A stretch of DNA of 64,000 nucleotides. Origin: Papilionanthe hookeriana x Papilionanthe teres (lineage: Eukaryota > Streptophyta > Magnoliopsida > Asparagales > Orchidaceae). How positions within the stretch are numbered: position 1 is the stretch's first letter; the number at the start of each line of letters is the position of its first letter. The notes below the pieces were generated by a model, which was given only the letters and a program-made list of their open reading frames with translations, did no database searches and had not been told where the DNA came from. The DNA is taken from assembly GCA_022702705.1 (NCBI GenBank), contig CM040434.1:58081974-58145973 (forward strand), written 5' to 3'. Below are positions 12,263-22,810 of this stretch, piece by piece. The position numbers and the translations under genes are program-made.

Positions 12263-12284
12263 TTTATTCTTTTTGCATGTTTAG

Positions 12285-12531
12285 ATCAAGCAGCCCATTC
12301 TCTTTCTGTCTGGATTGAAAGATGAGTTGGTTCCTCCATCGCACATGAGGGTGCTGTATGATAAAGCCATTGAACACAACAACCAGTGTTTGTTTTTTGA
12401 ATTTCCTGATGGAATGCATATGGACACATGGTTTTCTGCTGGGGATCGATATTGGAGAACAATTCAGCTCTTCCTTGAGCAATATTTGCAGAAGAGCAGG
12501 ACAAATTTGAAAGATTGCCATGATGAAAAAG
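12285..12531 (+). CDS. WAV2-like: WAV2/BEM46-like hydrolase, penultimate exon
   Basis: A 247-bp exon following acceptor TTTAG at 12280-12284. Donor GTACTG starts at 12532, leaving phase 1. It reads IKQPILFLSGLKDELVPPSH and continues to FEFPDGMHMDTWFSAGDRYW and RTIQLFLEQYLQKS. It carries two members of the hydrolase catalytic triad: aspartate in GLKDEL and histidine in GMHMDTW. It joins in frame with 5031-5195. After the conserved fold it becomes variable (TNLKDCHDEK), as expected near the C-terminus. No damage is visible. Confidence 0.9.
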
Positions 12532-12742
12532 GTACTGATAAATATAGCTGTTTTAGCCTTATAAGATCTTATATTCTCCTATATTAGTAACTGTATTGCA
12601 AATTGTTATCTTAAAATGATTGTTTTTAGATGCACCGTTTTGAGAGTTTTGAAAAAATAGGAAGAAATTGGTTCATAACTCCCATTTTGAACTCTTAATT
12701 TTTCTTTTATCGAAAGAAAGTGATACTGTTTGAGTGTTACAG

Positions 12743-12777
12743 GGTCTCATATTCTCCGGCAAACAAGTGGGATTTAG
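12743..12777 (+). CDS. WAV2-like: Candidate terminal exon of the WAV2-like gene
   Basis: After acceptor GTGTTACAG (ending 12742), the phase-1 donor at 12531 joins to give G-SHILRQTSGI followed by TAG at 12775-12777. The spacing (211-bp intron) and splice signals are good, but this tail is not conserved enough for me to confirm. An alternative acceptor at TTCTTCAG near 15,899 would give a two-codon tail ending at TGA. Confidence 0.45.
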
Positions 12778-12821
12778 CTGAATTACATTGCCTATACATT
12801 AACATGCAATTTCTTTTTTGG

Positions 12822-13055
12822 GCATTTACATACATGCTGCCCAATTATAATGTTTTTACATATCTAACACCTAAACTTTACCTTTTAAATTTATAACATC
12901 CAATTCTTTTATATCACATTTTAATATAATTATTTTAATTTTTAAAAGGTGAAATACACCTTTTCATGCATAGGTAAGGTGGCGTGTATATAAAAATTGA
13001 TGTTTAGGTGTTAGATATGTACATACATAAGTATTGAGTGATTAGGTATATATAA
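12822..13055. mobile_element. Long-TIR MITE copy 5 (clearest copy)
   Basis: About 234 bp with terminal inverted repeats of about 60 bp. The left begins GGGCATTTACATACATGCTG and includes TACATATCTAACACCTAAAC; the reverse complement of the right begins GGACTATTATATATACCTAA and includes the same TACATATCTAACACCTAAAC. The centre is non-coding. The long TIRs hint at a Mutator or foldback type, but a clean TSD was not established. Confidence 0.75.
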
Positions 13056-13222
13056 TAGTCCTTTTTTTTTGCCTTGAAATTATAGGAGACAATAGGTTCA
13101 AAATTTTGCTTTTTTCTTTCAATTCTCTCTAATCTAGGATCTTCATTGCCACCTTATCTTCATGGCAAACCTTCTCATGCTTTAAAGCATCTCTAAGGCT
13201 TTTGGTGGATTGGATGTTGTTA

Positions 13223-15335
13223 TGATCAAGGGCAGAAATGAACATATTTTTTCATAGAAATTTGGGCAAATTAAAAGTTTTTATTTCAATAATCCAAAAT
13301 GACTCAGATGAATACAAAAGAGAAGCACCTACAATTCGAGAGGTAGCTGTATGTATGTTGGGCTTTAAGCCCTTCTTGAAATTTCCCTCTAGTCATTCTT
13401 CAAAAATTCCTCACAGGTGTCCCGACAATAGTTCAAATCTCTCTCTGTATTTCATGACCGTTCTCTCCTTAGTCAATACATAGAATAGCTCGTGTAGGTC
13501 TCCTTCCTGAATGGCTTGGTAACGTTCCAACAAACAATCCTTAAATTCATCCCACGAACAAATCGGGTATCAACCCTCCCTCCACTGAAATCAGACTAAG
13601 GCTTTATCCTCCAAACACAATCATGCCACCATGAGTTTCTCCTCCCATCTAACCCATTCACCGTAAAGTATCGGTCCGCCTGATACACCCACTCATGTGC
13701 GTTTTCGTCATCTACGATCGACATCTTCAACTTCCTAACTCTAACACCACCCAACTTCCTTTTCCTCCATTTTATCCCCCTATGTATTGAGGGTAAAACT
13801 CATTCCTTCAATCCTAGTCATATCCCCTCTGCTTCTCTGCCTTCTTCTTTGTGCTCCTTCATGTCTCTGACATAATCTCTTCTTTATGTTTCAGCCCAAC
13901 CGCCTCTATTAGAAATCTCTAATCCACACCTAATTGGAGTCTTGAGTGGAGGTTCGTGATGGTGGATGTTTTCCTCATATTCATCATGTTCGATCTCTTT
14001 TCCTTTTGATCTTGCAATGGATTCTCCAATCAATCTTTTGTTAGGGTTTGCGCTTTGAGCTGTTAGCGGGTTCTTGTATTGCATCTCAATGAGTATCTTT
14101 AGTATCTCTCGAATCTCCCCCCATGTTCTCGAATTGATCCTCCTGTTGGTTCTCTCTAGAAGCACCTCTCTTATATGGTGGCGAATCTTTCTTCCATCCC
14201 AAATTTGATTTGACTCATCGCTTCATCCAATTTCTTTTCTAGATCGTCTACTTTCTTTTGTTGCCATCTCTTTCGAAAACATTTTCGTTCTCAAAGACAT
14301 TTTTATACCCTAAAATCCCGTCGTCTCTCCTCAGTTAGCTCTTATCACTTGTACGTCAAATTAGTGTTTTCTGATCATGTTAATCCCGTCATCATTTCCT
14401 AGGTAGCACCTACAACTACTGTACGTGCACAGATCGACGTGATGCTGGAATATGGGAGCATCGGGTCTCTGTTCTCCGCTATCCCAAAATCTTCGGGTCT
14501 CTATTCGTCATGATCCCTCGCAACTGCCTTCCCAGCTAGCTCTGATTGCTATTGGAACGCGTAGACGGTGTGGGAGTATGAAAAATGACGGTTTCAGTCA
14601 GCTTTGTAGCCGTTGTCTTTCTAGGTAGATCGGACCGCGATTGTATCGCGTGGAACAGTGGCTGTGACTTCCCCAGTCCGCTGAAGTCACGATTGTATCG
14701 CTGCAATCGCATTGTATCGCTAGCGTCAGTTACGCAGGAGCCACCATCACGACTAGAGCGGCCCGTCTCTTGCTTCCCTTCGCAATTCTGTATGAAGCGA
14801 CGCTTCCCGTGACTATTTTGGCTTTGAATGCCGCGACCACTAAATGCCACGATCTCTTATTTGTTTCTAGAGCTTTGTACGCGAAAATCAAGGGCTATGT
14901 TGGCTAAGATCCTCCCTCAGGAAAAGTGACGATTTGCTTCAGCTTTCAGTCGAGTTGATCGATCCTCTCTGCTATCGATCTGATTCCCAAATCATGAGCT
15001 CCGAAACCAATTTGATATGATCCGAGGCAGATATCATAATGTTTTTCCATAGAAATTAGGGCAAATATAAATTTTTATTTCAATAATCCAAACTAATCAG
15101 ACAAATACAAAAGACAAGCTCCTGCAATCCGAGAGGTAGGCGATCTTTCCCAATTGCTACAATTTGAAAGGTAGGAAATCTCTCACAATCTCCAAAGACT
15201 CGAAACTCAATCTCATGCATAACCCTAATTCTAGACATAGTAAGTCTATTTATACACAATTATTATAATAAAAGACTAAAATGCTCTTAGGTGTACAAAA
15301 GATAAATTTTCCCTTCTGCTGGGCGCCCCCTAACA
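13223..15335 (-). mobile_element. Ty3/gypsy remnant: LTR plus gag, pol lost
   Basis: The minus-strand 5' LTR is at 15018-15335 (318 bp, starting TGTTAGGGGGCGCC on the minus strand). The next minus-strand sequence, ATTGGTTTCGGAGC, resembles the methionine-tRNA primer site TTGGTATCAGAGC. A truncated second LTR piece at 13223-about 13342 matches the first 120 bp of the right LTR. Between them lie a leader (about 14,220-15,017) and gag only. Gag directly abuts the truncated LTR, so pol and the rest of the 3' LTR were deleted. No matching TSD is visible, as expected after such a deletion. Confidence 0.75.
13480..14220 (-). pseudogene. Gypsy gag remnant
   Basis: On the minus strand, about 14,210 begins MSQIKFGMEERFATI-like sequence. 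Farther on (about 13,720-13,480) pieces reading ADRYFTVNGLDGRR, a LEDKAL-like stretch and a GRVDTRFVRGMNLRIVCW-like frame-shifted stretch correspond to the retrotransposon gag domain, whose usual form is ADRYF..WDGREKL..ALEDKAL.W. Stops and frameshifts are frequent. The 93-codon open piece at 13,884-14,165 is the gag N-terminal linker. Confidence 0.65.
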
Positions 15336-17097
15336 TAATGGAAAATGAAAATTTCATTTAGTGTAGTTTCTTCATCATTTATTTCAAACCGTTCTCACAA
15401 TTCTATTTGGATTTGGCTTTTTGTTCTGCTTTTTGTAAATTTCTATGTACAACCAGATTTATTAGAATGAGATAGCTATAAAGAGCCTGTTGTCTCACCT
15501 CTCAAAAGAAACAAGCGGCATTTACATATGGAACACCTGAATTTTACCTGTTGCCCAAATCTTCATATCATATAAAAAAAGCCACCAATTTAACTTCTAA
15601 AAGCGAAATATATACATGTCCATGTACCGATAAGATGATTGGTATATAGAAACTGAAGTTTAGACTTTTGATATGTAGATGCTTAGGAATTGTGTTGGTA
15701 TGCATGTAAATCTTCTAAAAAAAACAATTATGAAACTAGCAATTTTTTTGGTTTATTTTAAATCCACAATCATTGATTCGCACTTTTTCAACCTTTCATT
15801 AATTGAATCCCAATCATCCAAACACAACATAAAAGTTCTATCTCAACTTCGTCGGAAAATTTATTGTTGTTCTGTCTATCTTCTCTCAGATTCTTCAGCA
15901 AAATGACCACAACTTTCATGGCTGCAGAAGCTCCCTTCCACAATGCACAAAGATGTGATTTTGAAGCTGCAGCTGGAACATGTAAATGTGCAGTTTCAGC
16001 CTCTTCTTGTGCTCAAATAAATGGAAGTTATGTGTCAAAGATGTGATTCTTAACCATGTTGTTAAAGTATAAAATGAACAATGTATGAAGTTTTTATTTA
16101 TTTATTTATTTATAATTTTGATGATTTCTGATATGTTGTAAATGTTCTTATAGGTTATCTATGACAATTTTCTTATTGTACAGTGTATTATATTCCTCGG
16201 TGGTGATTGAATTTTTTGGATGGTTTGATTATACGCAAAATATTATTTATGTTTAATTTGCAAGATATACTCAGCATTGGGCTGCCAATTATTTGGGTGT
16301 TAGATATGTAAGGTATGTATGTAAATGCCCCTTATTTCATAGTTTAATCACCTTACATTTAATATGCGCATGCACATTGTTGAACCACTAAAATCCCTTG
16401 AATTAAATTAACTGGAAGCATGATATACTTTATACTTTTATAGCAATTTAATTAAAATTATGATTGATTTTAAAAATTATCATTTATAGATTTTTATATC
16501 ATTGGTGATAAGAAATTTCATCATAAATAATTTAAAAAAAGGGGTAATTACATAAATACCAACTGAAGTTTTTTATTTACAAATCAACCACTCTTAATTT
16601 TTAAATTCTCACTCAAATATCAAAACCCCCTACTCCGTAATTTTCATCTTTATCAAATTCTCATTAGTTTAAATCAGTTCGACAGTGTCAATATATGAAT
16701 TCGGTAGTTCAAAAAAATAAATAGGTGATTAATTTATAAATATCAAATTTGCAGGTGGTATGTATGTAATTTTCCCTTTAAAAATATACTCAAATGTGTA
16801 TTATCACCAGTGCTAATGGTAGCAAAATGGGTAATAACTTATTTTAAATAGGGTAGCCTAACCACAAATTTTTGTTTTTTTAAAATGAAATAAATAAATA
16901 AAATCTAAGTCTAAGAAAATTATTAGATTTGCACAAAATGTTGAGTAGTTCATTATTTAGATGGACATATATGTCGCATAATTTCTATATAATTACGTCT
17001 GCAAAAATTTGAAATGTTTTAGTTAATTAATAATAATTTTATGTTATTATCTTATATAGATTAATCATAAGATAGGAATTATTATGACGGTTTAGAA
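15336..17097. other. AT-rich intergenic DNA with MITE pieces
   Basis: Contains a family MITE at about 15517-15713 (copy 6) and a right-end fragment at about 16286-16333 (copy 7). A second MITE type lies at about 16543-16782, with ends GGGGTAATTACATAAATACC and GGTATGTATGTAATTTTCCC. A short GC-richer patch at 15,900-16,046, preceded by TTCTTCAG, has an open frame (TTTFMAAEAPFHNAQRCDFE and onward) that I do not recognise. It could be the 3' UTR or alternative end of the WAV2-like gene. Confidence 0.5.
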
Positions 17098-17105
17098 ATT
17101 TCGAC

Positions 17106-17580
17106 GAGCTGAGCTCAAAAAGTGTGTTCATGTTCACTCGTTTGCTTAGCGAGCCAAACACAAGCTGTTCACGAACAAATAGTTTGTTTTGGCAACCCTA
17201 ATCTCGTAGCCATAAGATGTTAAGGGTTGACCATAAGATATTAAGGGTTGGGGCAAGGTTTAAAAATTATTGTTTATATTAAAACATCATTTGAATATAA
17301 TTTAATAATTTTTATTCTATTTTCTTAATTAATGCTTTTAATTAATTATAAATCATCGTAGCCTTGCAGTAAATTAATTTTTTTAAAAAATACTACTCAT
17401 CGATATATATATATATATATATAATTGATGAGTATTATTTCAAGCCAAAACGAGCCAAACACGAACGAACAAATCTTTGTTCGTGTTTGACTCGTTAACT
17501 TAGCGAACGAGCCGAACACGAGTTTCTTAACGAGCCGAACACGAGCTGTTCGCGAACAACAAGCTGTTTTGACAACCCTA
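17106..17580. mobile_element. Small hAT derivative with 8-bp TSD
   Basis: 475 bp flanked by a perfect 8-bp duplication ATTTCGAC (17098-17105 and 17581-17588). The right end reads TTTTGACAACCCTA, the hAT end seen also at 55,385, and the interior carries the CGAGCCGAACACGAGCTGTT and AACGAACAAAT subterminal phrases of the hAT family further right. The left end (GAGCTGAGC) lacks the TAGGG terminus, so either it is diverged or the TSD on that side is a coincidence. An (AT)n tract is at about 17,403-17,422. Confidence 0.6.
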
Positions 17581-17588
17581 ATTTCGAC

Positions 17589-19117
17589 AAGTCAAATGAG
17601 CTAAAATAATTTCTTTATTTGCCTAAACAATCCACTACGCTAAAATTCAAATTTATCATTATCAAGTCTTATTCTTTATTTAATAAATTATATAACTTTG
17701 TTTGCAGAGCTTTTGCAAAAATCAAATTTTAATTTGAGGGTAACTTAAAATATTAAGCTTATTTGAATTTTACAAACATACCACTTAACTCATGTACACA
17801 TTTGTAACATTTAGGTGTTATAAGCATATGAATGAAAACAATATTTCACATTTAAAAAATATATAATAGTGGTACTTTGGGTTTGATATTAAAGATTTGT
17901 GCGCTATATGGTAAATTTATTTTTTTAATGTTTTTATTAAGTCCTGAGATTAGCTTGTTTTAAGTTGATTTTTTCTGTTTTAATTAAATTTGAGAGACAA
18001 TTGGGTTATTGTACAAAATTTATGAATTACAAATTTACCTTTTATATGTTAATTTCATTTCTTAAATTCAGAGTTTGAGAATGGTCAATTAATTTTGAAA
18101 AATTAATTTATAAACTTTTCCTATTAATTTCCATTTAAGTTTATTATTTTCTGAATAATATTTTATTTTTTATAATTATTTTTCAAAATAATTATAATTT
18201 TGATAAAAAATTATGACTTTTAGTGTTAGGAAGTCTTTGTGTACTTGGAAAAATTAGTTGAGATTCCTAAGGACAAGAGTGAATGATCCCTCAAAAAATT
18301 TGGTCTTATATTTAATTTAAGTAATTAAAATACCCTCTAGAGTATTTAATGAATTCAAAATTAAATATAAGTTAATTAATTTAATTTATTCTTCATTATC
18401 TTCTCGTTTGTTCGCTGAGTTTAGGGGTGTTTTTTTTATTTTTGTTATTTCTCTTTGATATGATATAAAATTTTGAAATTTAAATAGATTTTTTTGCATT
18501 TATTTAATTCAGAAAATAATATTTTTCTACTTATCCATGCGATGCCATGTCAATCCTCAGAGCCTTCGAACATCTGCAGGTGCTCCGCCTTAGGCTGCGC
18601 TTTTCACGTGTGCTTCCTCGCTGGCGAGGATCCGAAGCACTAATCTTCCGTGGGTCGACTGTTCGACTCGATCACGACCATTAATTTCAAATAGCACGAA
18701 TCAGACAACTCTCCGTCATCATCCTCAAAGTGCCCTAACTTTTATGCCGCACGTATTCAAAACCTAAGATCTTAAGCTACACTCAACGAAATGTCTCTGT
18801 GATTGCTCGTATAGCTTCATCTAAATGAGACGAACTTATCCATATAGCTAAGTGGGCATGCATTGTTCATTTGTTTCACAAAAGACCAAACTGAAGGGAA
18901 AAATGAGGAATTCAAGCCATTACCAATTAGGTTTGATAGAAAGGATATCCTTGACGTTGTGCAGCTGCTCCTTGCTCCAATTTGCTCTGGAATTGGCCCT
19001 AGATGTATGTAGACCAAATGGTGGCTCAGGTTAGTGTTGGGTTATGTTCGAGGGCGCAGGATGGAAGGATTTCTATCAGGGAAGGATTTTTAGGACCTTG
19101 TGAGGCTTTTGGGAGAC
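17589..19117. other. AT-rich DNA, then a GC-richer unidentified patch
   Basis: 17,589-18,530 is very AT-rich and holds a degraded MITE copy near 17,765-17,920. From about 18,540 the composition changes sharply to GC-richer sequence up to the Harbinger insertion. Around 18,907-19,012 one plus frame reads EFKPLPIRFDRKDILDVVQL and LLAPICSGIGPR before a stop. It looks coding-like, but I cannot assign it. Confidence 0.4.
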
Positions 19118-19236
19118 TTAGTGCCCGTTTGGGGCAGCTTATAAGTGCGGAGGCGTTTTTAAAAACGCTCCTGCACTGTTTGATTCACACTTATCAAGTG
19201 CGGATCCAAAAACTCAATTTTTATTTTATGAAAGAA

Positions 19237-19266
19237 GCGGCCCGCGGGATTACCCCTGCGGGCCGC
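19237..19266. other. Perfect GC hairpin near the Harbinger left end
   Basis: GCGGCCCGC (19237-19245) and GCGGGCCGC (19258-19266) are exact inverted repeats around a 12-nt loop whose GGG and CCC ends can also pair. It lies about 115 bp inside the left terminus. Confidence 0.7.
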
Positions 19267-20280
19267 GTTTTGGATTGCGTATTTGGTGTTAATGAGGTCG
19301 TATTACCCCCATGACCCTCCTTCACGCATCTTCTGCGAAACCCTCTGCTTCTCTTCGAAACATCGGCGGCGCGCGGCATTCTCCATCTGCGACACATCGG
19401 CATCGTGCGCTTCGCGGATTCGGCGACATTGTGTGCTTCGCGGAATCGGCAGCATCGTGCGCTTCGCGACCTTCTCCTCCGGTACTCCGCCTCTTTTTCG
19501 GTTCTCCTCTTCTTCTTCGGTACTCCTCCTCTTCTTCTTCGACATTTTTTCTCGATCCTGCAATCAAATATAGGGATAATGAATTAACCCTCTTAGAGCA
19601 CGTTGATCCGCCTCAACTAGATCGAACAATTGATCTTCAGATTAGAGGCAACAAAAACCAGAAAAATCAAAACAGTAATCAATCTGGAGTACCCAAGGCA
19701 AATAAAAACACTTTTACATTTGGACTTTCAGAAAATATGTTAAAGTCAATCTGAAATAAAAATTTTCTGTTTATCTTCTCATCAGTTTTTCTGAAAAGAA
19801 CACACCTTTTTCAACTTCTGCCACCTCTCCTCTCTACAACTAATATAAATTTTCATATTGTTGCTACTTAAATATGTATTAAATTTTCATCTTGTTGCTA
19901 CTTTTGGGTTGTGAGACAATCTTCCATCCAAGAAGGTTATATATTTCAATTTTTGTTTGCTAGTTTTTATTTTCTCCCTTACTCGTTTATGATTAGGATG
20001 GTACATTCTCTATGCCCAAGATTTGAATTTGAGGTTGATCAAATTCTCCATTGTCTGTCTTACAGGGAACTTATTAGAGATATTCTTTGTACATATATTG
20101 TTTTAATTGGATTAGTTTGGTTTTCTTCATTCACATTGCCCGACTCAAAGATAGTTACACTATTGCTTGGTTTTTCTTCATTCATGTTTTACCCTATTGC
20201 TCTATTTCCCCAACTCTTTTGGAAGCTCCTGTTTATGAGAAGAAATATCGTGTTCTAACTTGTTTATGTGACAGTTCGAA

Positions 20281-21209
20281 ATGAGTAAAGTAAAAAAGGC
20301 TGGAACATCGGCCATGTGAGATAGAGAAGTCATAATTATATTTTGTGATCTCTGTTTGAAGGAGGTGGAATTGGGAAATAGGCCAACCACTCATTTCAGT
20401 AAAGAAAGCTGACATTTAATGATTAATTTCAAAGAATTGACTGGAAAGGATTGAGATCGAACAAAACTAAAAAATAAATGAGATCAACAGACGAAAGATT
20501 GAAAAGTTTGGACGGAACTCAAAATGGATCAATGGGACTAGGTTGGGACCCACTCAAGCGGACCATTGCTGCACCAGAGGAGTGGTGGGCTGAGAACCTA
20601 TTGGTAAGTCAAATATATATGATGACTTACACAAATTTTTTGATAAAATTGTTATCAATAATAAATGATTATTTGTATTACAGGCAGTCCCGCTAGCCAA
20701 GAAGTTTAAAACCTGCGGGAATGATCCGGTTTTGGAGGAGAAACTGGACAAAACTGGATCACATGTTCGCCGGGGTAGTCGCTACAGGGGCTCATGCATT
20801 CACCCCAAACCAACAGGGGTTTGCAGACCTCCTAGAGGAAGTAGAAACCGTACCTACCGTGCAGTTAGGTGGCTCTTCAGAGGGAGGTACTAGCCAAGTT
20901 CACCAAGATGTTCGATCCACGGGTGTTTCCAAACGCCCAAGGATTGAAAAAAATAGAAAAGGAGTGGCGTTCCTCAAAAGCTCCATTGAGACACTCGTTG
21001 AAAGTTGCAAGGCTAGGACCGCTGCCTTGACTGATAACTCAATTGATGAGTGTATGGAGCTCCTAGGTACATATCCTGAAATTGCAGCAGATGCAACAGT
21101 ATACGGAAAGTACATGAAGTTGCTACGAGACCCAGCCACAAGAAAGATTTTCATAAAGATGGAGCCTAAATACCAACTCAAATTTTTACGGGCTTGCTTA
21201 AACAATTGA
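20281..21209 (+). pseudogene. Harbinger ORF1 (Myb/SANT-like DNA-binding protein), inactivated
   Basis: Two exons: 20281-20603 (donor GTAAGTC) and 20684-21209 (acceptor TTACAG). Recognisable pieces are a Myb/SANT-like helix stretch GKD.DRTKLKNK.DQ..KD.K (dots at stops), LGWDPLKRTIAAPEEWWAEN, LAKKFKTCGNDPVLEEKLD, MFAGVVATGAHAF and a C-terminal LLRDPATRKIFIKMEPKYQL. ORF1 proteins partner the transposase in DNA binding and nuclear import. Damage: in-frame TGA at 20317, 20410, 20452, 20479 and 20500; a frame change near 20,515-20,530; and a 10-bp tandem duplication (AAACTGGACA at 20741-20750 repeated at 20751) that shifts frame. The start at 20281 is the first ATG in the frame. Confidence 0.85.
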
Positions 21210-21438
21210 GTTTCTGCGCTGTCATGTATTCTATTGATTATGTGTCGTTTGTACTTTTCATTTCATGGACTCTTTAGTTTTTCCGTATTTTGTTGGAGAC
21301 TATTTATTTCAGTTGTTATGTATTCTCATTAATGCACTCATCATTTTATCTTATCATTCTATCTTCGTAGTATCGTCACAATTGTATTAACTTCTATTGA
21401 ACATGTCTATAGAATATTATGTTTATTTTTTTTGTAGA

Positions 21439-22810
21439 ATGGATGAAGAACTCGTTAACCAGGAGGAGGAAGAACTTAACCACACTACCACAGTCGCTGT
21501 AATCTTAACATTGATGTACTATTACTACGTTAATTACGTTGACCGAACCCCGTGCATGACGTCCAGTCAAATGGGGGATAGATGGGTTGGTGAGTTATTA
21601 CGAGGCCACCCGACCCGATTCTTCAACATGTTCCGCATGACAAAAAAGATATTTTGTGACCTTCTAACTGAACTACGGAACAATCATGGATTGTATGGCT
21701 CTAGCAGAACATCAACAAGAGAAGTCCTTGCAATAACGATATTTATCTTATCTTAAAATAGATCTGTTAGAGGAGCATTGGAGCGCTTCCAACATTCACC
21801 CGAAACCATCAGCGGATATTTCTTTGTCGGTTTGAATGCCTCAGTGAGTTTGGCTAGCAAGGTAGTTAAGCCCGATGATCCAACATTCGAGAAAGTCCCA
21901 ACACAAATTGCGAATGACCATCGCTACATGCCGTTCTTCAAGGTTTGGATTGAAAATAACATTCCACATTAATGTTGATACACTTATGTGACTTTCCTAA
22001 CGATTACAAGTTGTATGTCAGGACTGTATTGGTGCAATTGATGGAACACACGTTCATGCATGTATATCCGGTATAGAAAAGGTGGCCTACATTGGACGTT
22101 CTGGTTCACCCACACAAAATGTTATGGCTGTTTGTGATTTCAACATGTGTTTCACCTTTGTAATGGCTGGATGGGAAGGGAGCGCACACAATAGCCCTGT
22201 TTTCAAGTTCACAACTCGAAACCTTTGCCACGGCTTCCCGCATCCACCTCCAGGTATTTATTTTCATGAATTATGTTTGGTCAACTTTTTAAAATTTCCT
22301 AATTATATTAATTCTGAAGGTAAGTACTACCTGATCGATGCCAGATATCCATTACAGCGAGGGTATATGAAACCATACCCAGACACGAGATATCACATCC
22401 CCGATTAACAAAGAGCAAGTGGAGTTGCGCGAGGTAAGAAAGAACTATTTAACAAGAGGCACTCATCTTTGCGTGGCGTGATCGAGAGAACATTTGGAGT
22501 GTGGAAAAAGAAATGGGTTATTTTACGTGATATGCCGAGCTACCCGTTTCAGAAACAAAAGCTTATAGTAGTCACAACTACGGCACTACACAATTTCATA
22601 CTGCATCACCCTTCCGCCCTAGATGAAGAATTCGCCGTGTTGGAAGATGATTCAGTTCAAATATCACCTGAAGAATTCAGATACGATGTAGAACGTACTA
22701 TGCCTGAAGAAGACGTGGAATCGGAGGATGTATACACTGGAGACGTTCAAGGTGCATCAAAGATGACTTTTTTGACAGAACAAATAGCAAATGCGATAGA
22801 GCAATCATGA
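21439..22810 (+). pseudogene. PIF/Harbinger DDE transposase, inactivated
   Basis: Three exons in one consistent frame after splicing: 21439-21942, 22022-22253 and 22320-22810, with GT-AG introns of 79 and 66 bp. The ATG at 21439 follows an acceptor-like TTTTGTAG. Signatures: QMGDRWVGELLRGHPTRFFN; LERFQHSPETIS; the first catalytic aspartate in DCIGAIDGTHV; the second-aspartate region GWEGSAHNSPVF, where the usual HDS reads HNS; and the glutamate in RGVIERTFGVWKKKW. Two in-frame TAA stops (21754-21756 and 22406-22408) interrupt it. With the aspartate-to-asparagine change and the stops it cannot be active, although the reading frame is otherwise well kept. Confidence 0.92.

Noticed and set aside
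19303..19754. Several overlapping open frames on both strands at the GC-rich Harbinger 5' region
   Set aside because: Mutually overlapping, low-complexity (Arg/Ser/Glu) translations of a short GC-rich tandem repeat; not a known Harbinger protein.
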